This document shows positions 61,636 to 64,000 of a stretch of 64,000 nt of DNA, one piece after another. Source of the stretch: Flavobacterium macrobrachii. GTDB taxonomy: Bacteria > Bacteroidota > Bacteroidia > Flavobacteriales > Flavobacteriaceae. Within the stretch, counting starts at the first letter, position 1; each line of letters starts with the position of its first letter. Under the pieces are notes generated by a model. That model made no database searches, was not told where the DNA came from, and was given only the letters and a program-made list of their open reading frames with translations. A program made the translations under genes and the position numbers. Where the stretch lies: contig NZ_JACTAC010000003.1 of NCBI RefSeq assembly GCF_014486675.1, positions 45,954-109,953 of the forward strand, in the 5' to 3' direction.

Positions 61636-64000
61636 TTATCGTGTTAAATATAAGTATTTTGATTCCGAAATTACTTTTCCATTACCATCATTATATTGAA
61701 TAATGTAAAAATAAGTTCCAGTAGGTAACTCAGCATTTTTATCAACAGTTACTCTTCCTTCAGAAATACCAACAAATTTTTTGGTATTATTATCATAATT
61801 ATCAGCTTCATAGACTAACACACCCCAACGGTTGTATATTTCAACTCTATTTGGTAAGTGACATTCTTGGTTGATGTTATCAATTTGGAAGTGTTCATTA
61901 ACTCCATCTCCATTAGGTGTAAACGCATTATGTACAAAAACTGTTTCACAGTCTAACGGTAAACAATCATCATTAACATTTACAATTACATCAATTTGAC
62001 TTGGACAATCTGTACCATCATCAAAAACATAACTAAATGTATAATCTCCAACAGGAACTTTATTTCCATTATTAAATGCGCTAAAGATTACTCCATTTAA
62101 ACCACCCGCGTTATTAACATTAATCCATGTTCCACCAGAAGGAGTACCGTTTGGTAAAACTAATGATAAATTAATAGTATCAAACTCAGCAGCATTACAA
62201 ATTTCTCTATTTTCCGTTCCAATTGTTTCTGCCGAAACTTCAACATTAATTACTTGTTCAATTATTTCAGAATCGTTTCCGCAATTATCTTTTGCTACCC
62301 AAGTTCTTGTTATAGAATATTGGTTGTTGATAACATCAGATTGTGTTTCATTAAAAGTAACTGATAATACACCAGAACAATTGTCGATAAACGATGGTTC
62401 AATTGGTTGAGGAATTTCATCACAAGTAACATTTAAAACAGCATCAACTGTTGAATTCAATTGAGGTCCTTGATTGTCAACAACAGTAATCAGCTGAGTT
62501 AACTCAACAGGTGGATTAACTCCATCAGTTACTGTCCAAGTTCTTACAATCAAATAATTACCTTGACAATCACCATTAATTATTTCTTCATCTGGAACTA
62601 CGCTAACTGGACCGCAATTATCAGTTGCAGTTAAGATATCCATTGGCGGAATATTATTACATGATACTTCAATATCAGCTGGAGCACTTTGATCAAATAC
62701 AGGAGGAGTATTATCAGGTATCACAGCAATTGTTATTTCTGTGGAAGTTGACGACTCACATCCATTAAATGAGGCAATAACTGTATATGTCCCTACAGGA
62801 GCAGTTACTGTACTTCCATTCATTGTCACTCCATTTGAAGGAGAAACTAAATATACATTATTTACATCATAATTAATTATGTTAAAACTACCCAAAGTTT
62901 CTGAACAATTAGGTTGTGTAACATTTCCTAAAACTGGAACTATAATTGGATTACCTGTAACATCCCATTGACAAGTAGTTGTATTGAACGTAGCCGTTTC
63001 ATAACAAGCCAATGTTGGTTGAACTGGTTGCGTACCTGTAACATCCCATTGACAAGTAGTTGTATTGAACGTAGCCGTTTCGTAACAAGCTAATGTTGGT
63101 TGAGTAGGTTGTGTACCCGTTACATCCCATTGACAAGAAGTCGTATTGAACGTAGCTGTTTCATAACAAGCCAATGTTGGTTGAGCAGGTTGTGTACCCG
63201 TTACATCCCATTGACAAGAAGTCGTGTTGAACGTAGCTGTTTCATAACAAGCCAATGTTGGTTGAGCAGGTTGTGTACCCGTTACATCCCATTGACAAGA
63301 AGTCGTGTTGAACGTAGCTGTTTCATAACAAGCCAATGTTGGTTGAACTGGTTGTGTACCTGTAACATCCCATACACAAGTTGTTGTATTGAAAGTTGCT
63401 GTTTGGTAACAAGCTACAGTTGGTGGTGTTGGTATTATACCACAAGGGCCAATTCCACAAGTATCATCAACTGTCATATCAAGATTGTATGTAAGTGGAC
63501 ACGGGAGATGATTGTTTATAAAATAACTGAACCTATAAACCCCTAAAGAAATGCCATTAGCATTGAATGAATTGCCATTAGTGAAACCGCCTACATTGTT
63601 AACATTGATCCATACACCGCCAGTTGTTCCTGGTGGTAATAAAGAATCTAAATTAATTACTAAATCTTGAAATGTGCAACTTCTTTCAAGTATTAAAGCT
63701 GGTTGTACTGGTTGTGTACCTAGGTTTACCCAGCTACATGAAGTAGTATCGAATTGGAAGTTATCCCAACAGTTTACAGCTGGTGGTTGTACCGGTTGTG
63801 TACCTTGGTTTACCCATGAACAGCTCGTTGTGTTGAATTGGAAATTATCCCAGCAGTTTACAACTGGTGGTTGTACCGGTTGTGTACCTTGGTTTACCCA
63901 TGAACAGCTTGTTGTGTTGAACTGGAAGTTATCCCAACAGTTTACAACTGGTGGTTGTACCGGTTGTGTACCTTGGTTTACCCAGCTACATGAAGTAGTA
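61636..64000 (-). CDS. Repeat-rich adhesin with type B (gliding motility) C-terminal sorting domain, partial
   Basis: The frame is open from the stop at 61636 to the right edge (788 codons); the start is outside. From the edge inward: 28-residue repeats (NCWDNFQFNTTSCSWVNQG type), a domain with PPGTTGGVWINVNNVGG, six 27-residue repeats (ACYETATFNTTSCQWDVTG type), a region of SprB-like and HYR-like domains (SCNNIPPMDILTATDNCG) and a C-terminal domain with FTPNGDGVNEHF, NRWGVLVYEA and GTYFYIIQY. The last part is the T9SS type B domain. It is likely a cell-surface adhesin moved or secreted by the gliding machinery, exported with the PorP/SprF protein. An ATG at 63477 exists but is internal. Confidence 0.92.
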   Translation of the reverse strand, partial: TTSCSWVNQGTQPVQPPVVNCWDNFQFNTTSCSWVNQGTQPVQPPVVNCWDNFQFNTTSCSWVNQGTQPVQPPAVNCWDNFQFDTTSCSWVNLGTQPVQPALILERSCTFQDLVINLDSLLPPGTTGGVWINVNNVGGFTNGNSFNANGISLGVYRFSYFINNHLPCPLTYNLDMTVDDTCGIGPCGIIPTPPTVACYQTATFNTTTCVWDVTGTQPVQPTLACYETATFNTTSCQWDVTGTQPAQPTLACYETATFNTTSCQWDVTGTQPAQPTLACYETATFNTTSCQWDVTGTQPTQPTLACYETATFNTTTCQWDVTGTQPVQPTLACYETATFNTTTCQWDVTGNPIIVPVLGNVTQPNCSETLGSFNIINYDVNNVYLVSPSNGVTMNGSTVTAPVGTYTVIASFNGCESSTSTEITIAVIPDNTPPVFDQSAPADIEVSCNNIPPMDILTATDNCGPVSVVPDEEIINGDCQGNYLIVRTWTVTDGVNPPVELTQLITVVDNQGPQLNSTVDAVLNVTCDEIPQPIEPSFIDNCSGVLSVTFNETQSDVINNQYSITRTWVAKDNCGNDSEIIEQVINVEVSAETIGTENREICNAAEFDTINLSLVLPNGTPSGGTWINVNNAGGLNGVIFSAFNNGNKVPVGDYTFSYVFDDGTDCPSQIDVIVNVNDDCLPLDCETVFVHNAFTPNGDGVNEHFQIDNINQECHLPNRVEIYNRWGVLVYEADNYDNNTKKFVGISEGRVTVDKNAELPTGTYFYIIQYNDGNGKVISESKYLYLTR
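62955..63440 (-). repeat. 81-bp tandem repeats in the adhesin (six units)
   Basis: Units recur every 81 bases (CATCCC at 62961, 63042, 63123, 63204, 63285, and CATCC at 63366). Each encodes 27 residues with a C-x9-10-C pattern. The middle units are nearly identical, the outer ones more diverged. Confidence 0.92.
63725..64000 (-). repeat. 84-bp tandem repeats in the adhesin (continues past window)
   Basis: TTTACC recurs at 63725, 63809, 63893 and 63977, an exact 84-base period. Each unit encodes 28 residues (NCWDNFQFNTTSCSWVNQG plus TQPVQPPV). The array continues past the window edge. Confidence 0.9.

Noticed and set aside
63100..63546. 148-codon plus-strand frame with repeats rich in Cys and Arg
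   Set aside because: It is the antisense of the adhesin's 81-bp repeats; the regular repeat keeps this frame open too.
62955..64000. Regular repeats as a CRISPR array
   Set aside because: The repeat units are contiguous, in frame and coding, with no variable spacers and no cas genes.

Overview
The window reads as chromosomal DNA of a Flavobacteriaceae bacterium, most likely Flavobacterium or a close relative. The evidence is a very AT-rich composition, Bacteroidota-type promoters (TAnnTTTG), type IX secretion sorting domains, PorP/SprF and gliding-motility C-terminal domains, and many families largely confined to Bacteroidota (DUF5683, DUF3667, DUF4476, GLPGLI, DUF5777). These identifications are from memory of the families; no database was searched.

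Layout. 1-4.75 kb: parA-parB-DUF5683-dapB-lepB operon on the minus strand, with lepB cut by the window edge. 4.9-7.6 kb: a dienoyl-CoA-reductase-type SDR, a methionine-type aminotransferase and a methyltransferase. 7.8-10.9 kb: a 27-codon mini-gene with its own terminator, then rtcB-prfH-TPR, an RNA repair and ribosome rescue module whose prfH carries a one-base deletion. 11-18.7 kb: purL, a beta-helix lipoprotein, a thioesterase-isochorismate synthase pair and bshB1. 18.8-24.5 kb: tRNA-His, an M28 peptidase, a frameshifted DUF3667 gene and small metabolic genes. 22-28.4 kb: an extracytoplasmic set with c-type haem proteins, YceI, a DUF5777 barrel and a T9SS FG-GAP protein. 28.5-32 kb: rmuC, a DUF4476 protein, rluE-like and trmL. 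32-37.9 kb: vitamin B12 uptake, with a cobalamin riboswitch in front of btuB and a divergent btuF-btuC-lipoprotein-btuD operon. 38-46.6 kb: rdgB, a DEAD-box helicase, trmH-like, a small membrane protein, ettA and a frameshifted hybrid histidine kinase.

46.6-52.9 kb is the accessory part. A 6.2-kb segment is bounded by a perfect 38-bp direct repeat. Each copy contains the shared 3' ends of the histidine kinase and the second DEAD-box helicase, as if these convergent genes were once adjacent and were split by an insertion. Inside is a tandem array of a three-gene cassette: a secreted small three-cysteine peptide with a conserved signal sequence, a GLPGLI protein and a large CarboxypepD_reg/outer-membrane barrel. 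One cassette is complete, one has only an N-terminal stub of the barrel, and a third stub marks a former unit. Runs of 15 and 17 A lie at the same distance upstream of both peptide genes. This is the best candidate here for an undescribed system.

52.9-64 kb: helicase, hutG, a coiled-coil membrane protein, hutI, corA, then a type IX secretion/gliding cluster of an OmpA-PD40 protein, a PorP/SprF protein and the C-terminal part of a repeat-rich adhesin that runs off the right edge.

Three genes (prfH, DUF3667, histidine kinase) each carry a single-base indel in a short homopolymer while both flanks stay well conserved. That pattern is compatible with sequencing error as well as with recent inactivation, so these calls should be treated with care.
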